Positions 1 to 7,510 of a stretch of DNA of 40,585 nucleotides are shown piece by piece. The stretch lies in assembly GCA_002317225.1 (NCBI GenBank), contig DCIW01000137.1, positions 1 to 40,585 of the forward strand, in the 5' to 3' direction. Positions within the stretch are counted from its first letter, which is position 1. Each line of letters begins with the position of its first letter. The notes under the pieces are model-generated. The model worked only from the letters and a program-made list of their open reading frames with translations, had not been told where the DNA came from and made no database searches. Source of the stretch: Prevotellaceae bacterium UBA1716. GTDB taxonomy: Bacteria; Bacteroidota; Bacteroidia; Bacteroidales; Bacteroidaceae. The position numbers and the translations under genes are program-made.

Positions 1-2
1 TT

Positions 3-2105
3 TATCTCAACGGCAACAAACTTGGCCATCGTCCAAATGGTTATGCTTCGTTTATGTACGACATGACTCCTTATCTTCATGATGGAGAGAATGTTCTTGC
101 AGTTCGTGTAGACCATAGTCAGCAGGCAGATTCACGTTGGTATACTGGTTCGGGAATCTATCGCGACGTATATATCGTTACTGCTCCCGAAACTCATCTT
201 GCTCAATGGGGACTTGGTTGGAAAGCTACAAGTATTTCATCATCGCAAGCAACTGTCGAAGTGGAGAATGCCGTAGACAATGCTCAATCATCTCAAAAAC
301 TTGAACTCGTATCCACAATCTTTGATGCAGATGGCAATCAAGTTGCTTGCGCGCGTACCTCTTATAATAATAAGGTATCAAAACAAACCACTAAACTCAA
401 AATCTCAAAACCTCATCTTTGGGATACACACACACCATATCTTTACACTCTCCAAGTGAAACTTCTTACCGATGGAAAAGAGATTGATCATGCTTCAACT
501 CGACTCGGACTTCGTACTCTCCACTTTGATGCGAACAAAGGTTTTGCACTCAATGGTAAGAACATGAAGGTAAAGGGAGTCTGTCTCCATCATGATGCTG
601 GTGTGCTCGGAGCAGTAGTTCCAAAGGATGTTTGGCGACGTAGACTCCAGAATCTCAAGGAGATGGGTGCAAATGCTATTCGTATGAGTCATAATCCTCA
701 AGCACCTGTTGTTTACGACCTTTGCGACGAACTTGGACTTCTCGTGATGGACGAGGGTAGTGATGAATGGGAATTCCCAAAGCGTAAGTGGGTTGAGGGA
801 TGGAACAACGGCACTCCTGCATACTACGGAACCTTCGATTTCTTCGAGGAATGGATTGATCGTGATGTGGCAGATATGGTTCGTCGCGACCGTAACCACC
901 CTTGTGTGTTCCTTTGGTCAGTGGGCAATGAGGTGGATTATCCTAACGATCCTTATTCTCATCCAGTTCTTGATGGTGGTAATGCAACTATCAACCAACC
1001 AATGTTTGGTGGCTACAAGAAAGATGCTCCTAATGCCGAACGCATCGGTAAAATAGCAAAAAGACTTGCTGCTGTTATCCGTTCTATCGATACTTCCCGC
1101 CCAACTACGGGTGCTCTTGCTGGAGTTGTGATGTCAAATGAGACTGAATATCCCGATGCAATCGATGTTGTAGGGTATAATTATACTGAGAATCGTTACG
1201 ACACAGACCACAAACTCTACCAAAAACGTATTATCTATGGAAGTGAAACAGGCGTAGGTTATGACAATTGGAAGGCAGTTCGTGACAACCAACATATCTT
1301 TGGTCAGTTCATTTGGACAGGTACAGATTATCTTGGAGAAAGTGGTCGTTGGCCTTCACGAGGCTTGAACACAGGTTTGCTCGACTTTGGCTCGTTCAAG
1401 AAAGGTCGTGGTTGGTTCCGTGCTTCGCTTTGGAGCGAAACGCCGATGTGCTATATTGGCACTTATGCTGCTTACCCTCAGAATGGTCGTAATCGCCGTG
1501 GTGGAGGAAATAATCCTGCCCGAAATATTCCTCTCACTATCGAAGCAAACGATACTTGGAACTATAATGATGACCAACTGGTACGAGTTGTGTGCTACAC
1601 CAACTCCAACGAAGCACGTCTCCTTCTCAACGGAGAAATTGTCGGTGAAACCAAGCAAAAAGACGATTCCAACGGGATAATTTACTGGGATATCCGTTAC
1701 AAACCAGGTACTCTTCGTTGCGAATCGCTCGAAAAGGGCAAGGTTGTTAGTTCGTACGAAATAAAGACAAGCGGTCGCCCATACGCAATCATGGCTACAG
1801 TTGATAAGGAAGAGTTGGCAGAGAAGGGTAGTGTTGCCCATATCACCGTAAATGTTGTCGATGAAAACGGCGTTATCGTTAAACTTGCAGACAATGATAT
1901 CACTTGTCGCGTTCAAGGTTCGGCACGCCTTCTCGGTCTTGAAGGAAGCAATAACACCGATATGACAGACTATACCGACAACCATCAGCGAGTGTATAAT
2001 GGCCGTTTGCTTGCTTATGTACGTTCTAATGGTACGGGCGAAGCTCGCGTGAGCTTCTCAAGTCCTCTCCTAAAGGGTTGCGAAATAACACTTAAATGTA
2101 AGTGA
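3..2105 (+). CDS. Glycoside hydrolase family 2 beta-glycosidase (beta-galactosidase-like), 5' partial
   Basis: Retaining exo-beta-glycosidase that removes terminal sugars from glycans, probably in the periplasm or at the cell surface. The start lies outside the window: the frame is open from base 3, and the residues before the first ATG (base 54) read YLNGNKLGHRPNGY, typical of the GH2 sugar-binding domain. An Ig-like domain follows to about base 530, then a TIM barrel. The general acid/base Glu is in the SVGNE motif (codon at 930) and the nucleophile Glu in YGSE (codon at 1245). The last third (from about 1540) looks like the DUF4982 and Ig-like tail common in Bacteroidales beta-galactosidases. 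Family assignment is firm. Substrate (galactoside or another beta-glycoside) cannot be fixed from sequence alone. Any signal peptide is outside the window. Confidence 0.9.
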   Translation, partial: YLNGNKLGHRPNGYASFMYDMTPYLHDGENVLAVRVDHSQQADSRWYTGSGIYRDVYIVTAPETHLAQWGLGWKATSISSSQATVEVENAVDNAQSSQKLELVSTIFDADGNQVACARTSYNNKVSKQTTKLKISKPHLWDTHTPYLYTLQVKLLTDGKEIDHASTRLGLRTLHFDANKGFALNGKNMKVKGVCLHHDAGVLGAVVPKDVWRRRLQNLKEMGANAIRMSHNPQAPVVYDLCDELGLLVMDEGSDEWEFPKRKWVEGWNNGTPAYYGTFDFFEEWIDRDVADMVRRDRNHPCVFLWSVGNEVDYPNDPYSHPVLDGGNATINQPMFGGYKKDAPNAERIGKIAKRLAAVIRSIDTSRPTTGALAGVVMSNETEYPDAIDVVGYNYTENRYDTDHKLYQKRIIYGSETGVGYDNWKAVRDNQHIFGQFIWTGTDYLGESGRWPSRGLNTGLLDFGSFKKGRGWFRASLWSETPMCYIGTYAAYPQNGRNRRGGGNNPARNIPLTIEANDTWNYNDDQLVRVVCYTNSNEARLLLNGEIVGETKQKDDSNGIIYWDIRYKPGTLRCESLEKGKVVSSYEIKTSGRPYAIMATVDKEELAEKGSVAHITVNVVDENGVIVKLADNDITCRVQGSARLLGLEGSNNTDMTDYTDNHQRVYNGRLLAYVRSNGTGEARVSFSSPLLKGCEITLKCK

Positions 2106-2107
2106 AA

Positions 2108-2145
2108 GTCCGTTACTACGGACATCGATGTCCGCCCTAACGGAC
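2108..2145. terminator. Nested palindrome between convergent GH2 and permease genes
   Basis: Outer arms GTCCGTTA (2108-2115) and TAACGGAC (2138-2145) enclose inner arms CGGACAT (2119-2125) and ATGTCCG (2128-2134). All pairs are perfect. It lies three bases after the GH2 stop and before the 3' end of the opposite-strand permease, so a two-way terminator or mRNA 3' protector is plausible. No clear U-run follows on either strand, so the terminator role is inferred. Confidence 0.5.
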
Positions 2146-2171
2146 AAGGCAACACATTAGTAGTGTGATTG

Positions 2172-3044
2172 TCACTTCTTTAGTGCACGTATCATTCCAA
2201 TTATAAGGATGAGTGCTCCACAAATAGCCATGAAGGTGATACGTTCATTAAGTATGACTGCTCCAGCAATCATAGTGATGAGGCTTTGGAAATAGATGTA
2301 GTTGGTCGATTTTACTGCTCCGAGCTTCTGCATCACCCAGTTCCACAAGAGATATCCTCCGGTAGAGGCAATCAATCCAAGGAATATGAGATTGCCAATT
2401 ACAAGTGGTTGCGACCAGATGGCAGTATCCGTATTGAGCGGATGCACTAAAAAATAATAAGGAATGATAGTTAGAATGCCGTACGCAAATACTTTTCTTG
2501 TAATGAAATCAGCATTATAACGCCCCATAATCCTCTTCATGAACAATGAATAGAATGCCCAAGTGAGTGATGCACCGAGTGCGAGGGCGTCCCCTTTGGG
2601 GTTAAGATGCAGTACGAGTTGTCCGTTGAGCACAACCAATATCACTCCGACAAAAGCAACCAACGAACCAAATACTTGTTTTCGTGTCATTCGTTCACTC
2701 TTATAGAATATAGCGAGCAGAAGAGCTGTAAGCAATGGAGTGGTGCTCACAAGGATACTTACGTTTGCCGTTGTCGAATAGATAAGTGCCATATTTTCAG
2801 TAAGAAAATAGAGCGAACCTCCCATAATTCCAAGTCCTACGAGTGTGAGTTCATCTACCACACTCTTAGCCCAAAGTCTCTTATGACAAAGGCAGAGCAT
2901 GCATAGGTATGCCAATACAAATCGGAACAGAAAGATGTCGGCAGGCATGAGTCCTGCGTTCAATAGCACTTTGCTGCTGACAAATGTTGTGCCCCAAATG
3001 CAGACAACAAATAATGCTGCAATATGTCCGTAGAATTGTTTCAT
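2172..3044 (-). CDS. EamA / DMT-superfamily membrane permease
   Basis: Inner-membrane transporter of the drug/metabolite family, 290 residues with about ten hydrophobic helices arranged as two EamA repeats (roughly residues 1-135 and 145-285). The first helix carries the usual WGTTFVSSK segment. Such proteins export or import small metabolites or amino acids; the substrate is unknown. I chose the ATG at 3044 rather than an in-frame ATG at 3074, because a Bacteroidota -7 box (TAACTTTG, 3079-3072 on this strand) overlaps the upstream one and gives a leader of about 20 bases to 3044. It is convergent with the GH2 gene and appears to be a single-gene unit. Confidence 0.85.
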   Translation of the reverse strand: MKQFYGHIAALFVVCIWGTTFVSSKVLLNAGLMPADIFLFRFVLAYLCMLCLCHKRLWAKSVVDELTLVGLGIMGGSLYFLTENMALIYSTTANVSILVSTTPLLTALLLAIFYKSERMTRKQVFGSLVAFVGVILVVLNGQLVLHLNPKGDALALGASLTWAFYSLFMKRIMGRYNADFITRKVFAYGILTIIPYYFLVHPLNTDTAIWSQPLVIGNLIFLGLIASTGGYLLWNWVMQKLGAVKSTNYIYFQSLITMIAGAVILNERITFMAICGALILIIGMIRALKK

Positions 3045-3071
3045 CGTGAATATTTGCTTCTTTTTTCGGTG

Positions 3072-3102
3072 CAAAGTTACGATTAACTAACGAAAGAAAC
3101 AA
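3072..3102 (-). promoter_or_regulatory. Promoter of the EamA permease
   Basis: On the minus strand, TTG at 3102-3100, a 20-base spacer and TAACTTTG at 3079-3072 match the Bacteroidota -33/-7 consensus. The box sits about 28 bases before the chosen start codon. Confidence 0.65.
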
Positions 3103-3203
3103 GAGAATGCCCTTCTTTTCGTGCTAAATTACATGGTTTTGAGGGGTAAATGTTTAGAACAAACTTTATATTTTTGTAGTTGTGTGTAATGACTAAGTAT
3201 TTG

Positions 3204-3258
3204 AAAAATAGCATGTTGTTCATTTGTGATATTTATATTTTTCTTGTATGCTATTTTT
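3204..3258. repeat. 11-bp perfect inverted repeat
   Basis: AAAAATAGCAT (3204-3214) and ATGCTATTTTT (3248-3258) are exact reverse complements, 33 bases apart. They lie between the permease promoter and the candidate small RNA promoter. The right arm is T-rich, so this could be an operator or a weak hairpin. Function is unknown. Confidence 0.45.
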
Positions 3259-3276
3259 TATTATAAATAATAGTCG

Positions 3277-3284
3277 TAACTTTG
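3277..3284 (+). promoter_or_regulatory. -7 box of candidate small RNA
   Basis: TAACTTTG matches the Bacteroidota -7 consensus TAnnTTTG exactly, followed by GC as is common. No good -33 TTTG is seen at the usual distance. Predicted start of transcription is near 3290. Confidence 0.55.
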
Positions 3285-3290
3285 CACCCG

Positions 3291-3485
3291 TAAAACAAAA
3301 GGGAATAGACCTTTTGTTTACTTACACAAATGCAAACATGAGTTAGTAATTTAGGTATTAGGTATTTAGAATTAGTTAGTCTAAGGTTTAAGATTTTTAA
3401 GATTTTTTGATTATCGATAGTTAATTAAGTAATCAACACAAATCAGAAAAGAGGATTGAGGCGTGAGCCCCGATCCTCTTTTTTT
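3291..3485 (+). ncRNA. Candidate structured small RNA, about 195 nt
   Basis: No reading frame of note lies here, but the stretch is bounded by a -7 box (3277-3284) and a strong intrinsic terminator (3447-3485). The predicted transcript has a 5' hairpin with a perfect 10-bp stem (AAACAAAAGG, 3293-3302, with CCTTTTGTTT, 3310-3319). It has a second stem TTGATTA / TAATCAA around 3407-3436, and then the terminator hairpin. The downstream gene at 3574 has its own promoter after the terminator, so this is more likely a free-standing RNA than a leader. It does not show the long internally looped rod of a typical 6S RNA. The family is not recognised. Confidence 0.5.
3447..3485 (+). terminator. Intrinsic terminator of candidate small RNA
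   Basis: AAAAGAGGAT (3447-3456) pairs with ATCCTCTTTT (3473-3482), with an inner GGC/GCC pairing, and the U-run continues to 3485. This is the clearest rho-independent terminator in the first 5 kb. Confidence 0.75.
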
Positions 3486-3517
3486 GCCTGTATATCTAAA
3501 AAGTTTACCTATATGTG

Positions 3518-3547
3518 TTGTTATTGCGAATATTTATTGTAACTTTG
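3518..3547 (+). promoter_or_regulatory. Promoter of the Nim-like gene
   Basis: TTG at 3518-3520, a 19-base spacer and TAACTTTG at 3540-3547 fit the Bacteroidota consensus. The expected transcript start is near 3554, 20 bases before the ATG. Confidence 0.7.
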
Positions 3548-3573
3548 CAAGTGAGTAAGTAATTTTATCACCT

Positions 3574-4089
3574 ATGCGAAAAGAAAGTCGTGAGATGCCG
3601 GCATCATTTGCCTACGAGGTATTTGACAAGGCACCTTATATTACTGTTAGTTTTACTCGTCCTGACGGAACGGCATACGGATTGCCGCTCTCGCTTGTGC
3701 GTACTGATGAGAAGACTTTTTATTTTCATTGTGCAACGGAAGGCGAGAAGCTTGGTTGTATCGTTGCTCATTCTGAGGTTTGTCTTTCTGCAGTCAGTCG
3801 TTGCACACCCACAATCGGACCAAAAGATGGCAGTTTTACCTTGCAGTATAAGTCGGCCATTGCTTTTGGAAAAGCAGAAATAATTGCCGATGAAATCGAG
3901 AAAATTGAGGCAATGCGTGCCATTTGCCAAAGATTTTTACCTCAGCACATGGATGCATTTGAAACATCTATAGAGCGGAGCCTTCCGCGTACTGCAGTTG
4001 TGAAGATAACACTCACAGCACCTCCAACCGGGAAACGCAAGGAGTACGACTCCAATGGTGATGAAATGAAATACGGACGAATGAATTAA
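3574..4089 (+). CDS. Pyridoxamine 5'-phosphate oxidase-like flavin protein (Nim-like)
   Basis: A 171-residue split-barrel FMN-binding protein of the family that includes 5-nitroimidazole reductases (Nim) and other small flavoproteins. Visible are the N-terminal strand APYITVSF, the segment YGLPLSLV and the characteristic FYFHCATEGEKLGCI block (around residues 50-64), which in this family lines the flavin pocket. The length is normal for Nim-like proteins. A promoter lies close upstream, and the next gene, a nucleoside kinase, begins 11 bases after the stop, so the two may be co-transcribed. Whether it reduces nitroimidazoles cannot be told: most chromosomal relatives have no shown resistance role. 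Confidence 0.8.
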   Translation: MRKESREMPASFAYEVFDKAPYITVSFTRPDGTAYGLPLSLVRTDEKTFYFHCATEGEKLGCIVAHSEVCLSAVSRCTPTIGPKDGSFTLQYKSAIAFGKAEIIADEIEKIEAMRAICQRFLPQHMDAFETSIERSLPRTAVVKITLTAPPTGKRKEYDSNGDEMKYGRMN

Positions 4090-4100
4090 TCATCTTAACA

Positions 4101-4718
4101 ATGCATATAGTCATAGCAGGAAATATCGGTTCGGGAAAGACCACACTCACAGGGATGCTTGCCAAACATTATGGTTGGGAAGCACGTTATGAGGCGGTCA
4201 CCAACAACCCGTATCTCGAGGATTACTATAAGGATATAGCTCGTTGGTCGTTCAATCTTGAAGTGTTCTTCTTGAAGGAACGTTTCAAGGATGTGATGCA
4301 GATTGCCCAGGCAGACCATTCGGTAGTGCAGGACCGCTCGATAATGGAGGGTGTGTATGTCTTTACCGCTGGCAATCATGATATGGGCAACCTTTCCGAC
4401 CGCGATTACGAAACCTACATCTCACTCTTCGAACAGATGATGGATGTCGTGAAGCAACCGGACTTGATGGTCTATCTTCGTGCTTCGGTTCCTCATCTCG
4501 TTGCAAACATACAGAAACGAGGTCGCGATTATGAGCAGTCGATGAAGATTGACTATCTCACGGAACTTAACGAGCGTTATGAGGACTTCGTTATGAACAA
4601 GTACAAAGGTCCTAAGATAATAATAGATAAGGACGAACTCGACTTCCTCAATAATCCTAAGGACTTCATCAAGATTACCAATGCGATTGATGCCCGACTC
4701 TTCGGACTCTTTGGTTGA
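4101..4718 (+). CDS. Deoxynucleoside kinase, copy 1
   Basis: Phosphorylates deoxynucleosides from the salvage pathway using a nucleoside triphosphate; cytosolic. The 205-residue length is normal. The P-loop GNIGSGKTT is at residues 7-15, the sugar-binding DRS motif at 78-80 and the lid RGRDYEQ near residue 140. It is a close paralogue of the next gene, which begins 48 bases after this stop. By motif-anchored alignment to human dCK, base-contact positions Gln97, Arg104 and Asp133 correspond to Glu54, Arg61 and Gly84 here. Copy 2 keeps Gln54, Arg61 and Asp84. This suggests the two enzymes prefer different bases. Tandem dAK/dGK pairs that form heterodimers are known in lactobacilli; a similar pairing here is inference. 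Confidence 0.88.
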   Translation: MHIVIAGNIGSGKTTLTGMLAKHYGWEARYEAVTNNPYLEDYYKDIARWSFNLEVFFLKERFKDVMQIAQADHSVVQDRSIMEGVYVFTAGNHDMGNLSDRDYETYISLFEQMMDVVKQPDLMVYLRASVPHLVANIQKRGRDYEQSMKIDYLTELNERYEDFVMNKYKGPKIIIDKDELDFLNNPKDFIKITNAIDARLFGLFG

Positions 4719-4766
4719 TCCGCCTCTTTCCTCCATCTTCAGTCTTAAATCCAAAATCAATTAGAT

Positions 4767-5381
4767 ATGCATATAGCAATTGCCGGAAATATTGGTTGTG
4801 GCAAAACCACCCTTACTAAGATGCTCGCGAAGCGTTACAACTGGACTCCTCGCTTTGAGCCTGTAGATAATAATCCTTACCTCGCTGATTATTATGCAGA
4901 TATGCAGCGATGGAGTTTCAACTTGCAGATTTACTTCTTGAGCAAGCGTTTCAAGGAAGTTGTTGAAATATCAAAGAGCAAGGAATTCATTATCCAAGAC
5001 CGCACCATCTTTGAAGATGCACGCATCTTTGCACCGAATCTCCACGAGATGGGTTTGATGTCAGATCGCGATTTCGAAAACTACACAGAGCTTTTCGACC
5101 TTATGATGTCGTTGGTGAAGTTGCCCGACCTGATGATTTACATTCGAAGCGACATTCCGAACCTCGTTAATCAAATTGGCAAACGTGGTCGCGAGTATGA
5201 GCAGAGTATGCGTCTCGACTACCTCAAGGGCTTGAACGACAAGTATGAAGCTTGGATTAAGGACTATAAGGGCAAACTTATCATCGTGAACGGAAACGAG
5301 ACTAAGTTCGAACAGAATCCACAGGATTTCCAGAAGATCACAAATAAGATTGATGCCGAACTTTTCGGTCTGTTCAAATAG
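4767..5381 (+). CDS. Deoxynucleoside kinase, copy 2
   Basis: Second member of the tandem kinase pair, 204 residues, cytosolic salvage enzyme. The P-loop GNIGCGKTT is at residues 7-15, RWSFNLQ at 48-54 carries the base-contact Gln54, DRT is at 78-80 followed by Asp84, and the lid is RGREYEQ. Its base-contact positions match the canonical dCK/dGK pattern, unlike copy 1. Both copies start with the same residues and end in the same LFGLF segment, which points to local duplication followed by divergence. It probably shares a transcript with copy 1. The region downstream carries the TGCACAC array. Confidence 0.88.
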   Translation: MHIAIAGNIGCGKTTLTKMLAKRYNWTPRFEPVDNNPYLADYYADMQRWSFNLQIYFLSKRFKEVVEISKSKEFIIQDRTIFEDARIFAPNLHEMGLMSDRDFENYTELFDLMMSLVKLPDLMIYIRSDIPNLVNQIGKRGREYEQSMRLDYLKGLNDKYEAWIKDYKGKLIIVNGNETKFEQNPQDFQKITNKIDAELFGLFK

Positions 5382-5688
5382 GATTAGCATCAAAGGGCAT
5401 AATTCTTTTTGCACACATAATAAAAATATAGATTGCACACTCATTAGGCACTTGTGAAATAATTGTTACACATTGCGCCTATTGGGTGTGCATTCTTTGT
5501 TTATTTTGGTTCTATTTGTCGGTTTATTTCATAAAAAATGCTTTACTTTGCATAAGATTTATTGTGGAAAACTGCAAATACGTCAATGAGGCGTTATTGC
5601 ACACTCCCAACAAAAAGTGTTGATTTCTTATTGCACACTGGTAAATAATCATTTGTTTTTGCACGGATAAAACTGATACATTTAGAAT
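5382..5688 (+). promoter_or_regulatory. Intergenic array of TGCACAC motifs upstream of acyl-CoA ligase
   Basis: This 307-base gap has no gene. It carries the heptamer TGCACAC at 5410-5416, 5434-5440, 5598-5604 and 5632-5638, its reverse complement GTGTGCA at 5486-5492, and a shortened TGCAC at 5660-5664. The two forward copies nearest the gene both read TTATTGCACACT. The clustering upstream of one gene suggests binding sites for a regulator. No textbook -7/-33 pair was found close to the ATG at 5689. Confidence 0.5.
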
Positions 5689-7365
5689 ATGATAGAACGA
5701 TATATCGATCGCACAGATTTCACTTCTTACGAGGACTTTATGCAAAACTACAAAGTCCACGTGCCTGAGCATTTCAACTTTGGTTATGACATAGTTGACG
5801 AATGGGCACGTATCGAACCAAACAAGATTGCGTTGATTTGGACGAATAACGGTGCGGAGCGTAAAGTCACTTATAAGGAATTTAAGGAGCAAAGCGACCG
5901 TGTGGCTGCTTACTTCTTGAATCTTGGTATTAAGAAGGGCGATCGTGTGATGACTGTATTGAAGAAACGCCTCGAATGGTGGTACATCATCATTGCTCTC
6001 CATAAGATTGGAGCTATTGCTATCCCTGCGAGTTACCAGTTGACTGGTCATGATCTCGCTTATCGTTGCAATGCAGCAGGTGTTCGTGCAATCATCACTT
6101 GCGATGATCCTTTGATTATGTGTCATGTGGATAATGCTTGCGACAAAGCGGAAGATGATATCGACACTATCAAGATTTGTGTTTTCCAAGATGAACACTG
6201 CCGCGAAGGATGGTTGGACTTCTGGGCAGGTGTGAACGAAGCCCCTGCTTTTGTTCGTCCTTCATGGAACATTAGCAATGAAGATTCTATGTTGATGTAC
6301 TTCACAAGTGGTACTGAAGGTATGCCAAAGATGGTGGTACACGACTTCAAATATCCTCTTTGTCATATAGTTACAGGCCGTTTCTGGCTTAATCACACTG
6401 AAGAGTCTATCCATCTTACCATGACTGATACAGGATGGGCGATGGCTATATGGGGACTCCTTTATCCGCAGATTCTTTGTGGAGCGACAATTGTGATATA
6501 TGACCAAGAAGGGCGTTTCGAGCCTACTCATCTTCTTGAAACCATCGAGAAATATAAGGTGACAAGCACTTTTGCCCCTCCTACCGTTTATCGATTCCTC
6601 GTTCATGAGGACATGTCAAAGTACGACCTTTCTGCTCTGAATTATAGTTGTGTGGCGGGTGAGGCCCTTTATCCAGCACTCTTCGAAAAGTGGCATGAGA
6701 TGACAGGCATCTGGTTGAAGGAGTGCTTTGGTCAAACAGAAACGCCTATTGCAGTTGGAACATATGTTTGGTGCGACTCGCGTCCGGGAAGCATGGGATT
6801 GCCTGGTCCTCAGGTTCATATGGATGTTGTGGATGATAATGGCGAGCCATGTCCTCCTATGAAGAACGGACATCTTGTGGTACGTTTCGATAAGGATGGC
6901 AATCGTCCGCTCGGTCTGTTGAAAGAATATTTCCGCAATCCAGAACTTACCATAAAGAAGTTGGGTGGTGTTTATTACGACACCGGCGATATGGTATATA
7001 AGGATGAGGACGGTTATTATTGGTATGTGAGTCGTTCGGATGATGTTATCAAGTCGAGCGGTTATCGTATTGGCCCTTTCGAGGTGGAGAGTGTGCTTAT
7101 GAAACATCCTGCAGTGAGCGAATGCGCCATTACTGGTGTTCCAGATGATATTCGCGGACAACTCGTTAAGGCCACTGTTGTGCTCACACCCGACTTCAAG
7201 AACAAGGCAAATGATGCTCTTGTGAAGAATATCCAGAACTATGTGAAAGAAAATACTGCACCTTATAAATACCCTCGTGTGGTGGAGTTTGTCAGTGCAC
7301 TTCCTAAAACTGTGACAGGCAAGATTCGCCGAGTTGATATAAGGAAAAAGGACTTCGGAAAGTAA
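5689..7365 (+). CDS. AMP-forming acyl-CoA synthetase (acetyl/medium-chain type)
   Basis: Activates a carboxylic acid with ATP to an acyl-adenylate and transfers it to coenzyme A. The 558 residues show the ANL-superfamily signatures in order: the phosphate-binding loop YFTSGTEGMPK near residue 204, the adenine-binding GQTETP segment near 350, the YYDTGD motif, the hinge SRSDDVIKSSGYRIGP (about 448-463), and the C-terminal PKTVTGKIRR with the catalytic Lys near residue 545. The overall form is closer to medium-chain/acetyl-CoA synthetases than to long-chain ligases; the exact acid is not determinable. It appears monocistronic, followed by an intrinsic terminator, and may be controlled through the upstream TGCACAC array. 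Confidence 0.88.
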   Translation: MIERYIDRTDFTSYEDFMQNYKVHVPEHFNFGYDIVDEWARIEPNKIALIWTNNGAERKVTYKEFKEQSDRVAAYFLNLGIKKGDRVMTVLKKRLEWWYIIIALHKIGAIAIPASYQLTGHDLAYRCNAAGVRAIITCDDPLIMCHVDNACDKAEDDIDTIKICVFQDEHCREGWLDFWAGVNEAPAFVRPSWNISNEDSMLMYFTSGTEGMPKMVVHDFKYPLCHIVTGRFWLNHTEESIHLTMTDTGWAMAIWGLLYPQILCGATIVIYDQEGRFEPTHLLETIEKYKVTSTFAPPTVYRFLVHEDMSKYDLSALNYSCVAGEALYPALFEKWHEMTGIWLKECFGQTETPIAVGTYVWCDSRPGSMGLPGPQVHMDVVDDNGEPCPPMKNGHLVVRFDKDGNRPLGLLKEYFRNPELTIKKLGGVYYDTGDMVYKDEDGYYWYVSRSDDVIKSSGYRIGPFEVESVLMKHPAVSECAITGVPDDIRGQLVKATVVLTPDFKNKANDALVKNIQNYVKENTAPYKYPRVVEFVSALPKTVTGKIRRVDIRKKDFGK

Positions 7366-7383
7366 TAAACCCCAATAGTCGAG

Positions 7384-7430
7384 ATGCCCTTAGTCATTGT
7401 TTTGATGGCCAAAAGGGCATTTTTGTTTGT
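7384..7430 (+). terminator. Intrinsic terminator after acyl-CoA synthetase
   Basis: ATGCCCTT (7384-7391) pairs perfectly with AAGGGCAT (7413-7420), followed at once by TTTTTG and further T-rich sequence. It begins 18 bases after the stop codon. Confidence 0.75.
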
Positions 7431-7435
7431 TTTAT

Positions 7436-7466
7436 TTTGCCACGTCATAAATATGACGTAATTTTG
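7436..7466 (+). promoter_or_regulatory. Promoter with embedded palindromic operator
   Basis: TTTG at 7436-7439, a 19-base spacer and TAATTTTG at 7459-7466 form a near-ideal Bacteroidota promoter. The spacer is filled by a perfect palindrome, ACGTCATA (7442-7449), AA, TATGACGT (7452-7459), which ends on the first base of the -7 box. Its placement suggests a repressor operator for the lipoprotein/DUF5723 operon. Confidence 0.65.
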
Positions 7467-7510
7467 CAACTCATTATTTGATAAGGCAAAAAGATAATTA
7501 ACTCTACAAT

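Noticed and set aside
3291..3485. Riboswitch or leader of the Nim-like gene
   Set aside because: An intrinsic terminator closes the transcript and a separate promoter (3518-3547) serves the gene, so a free-standing RNA fits better.
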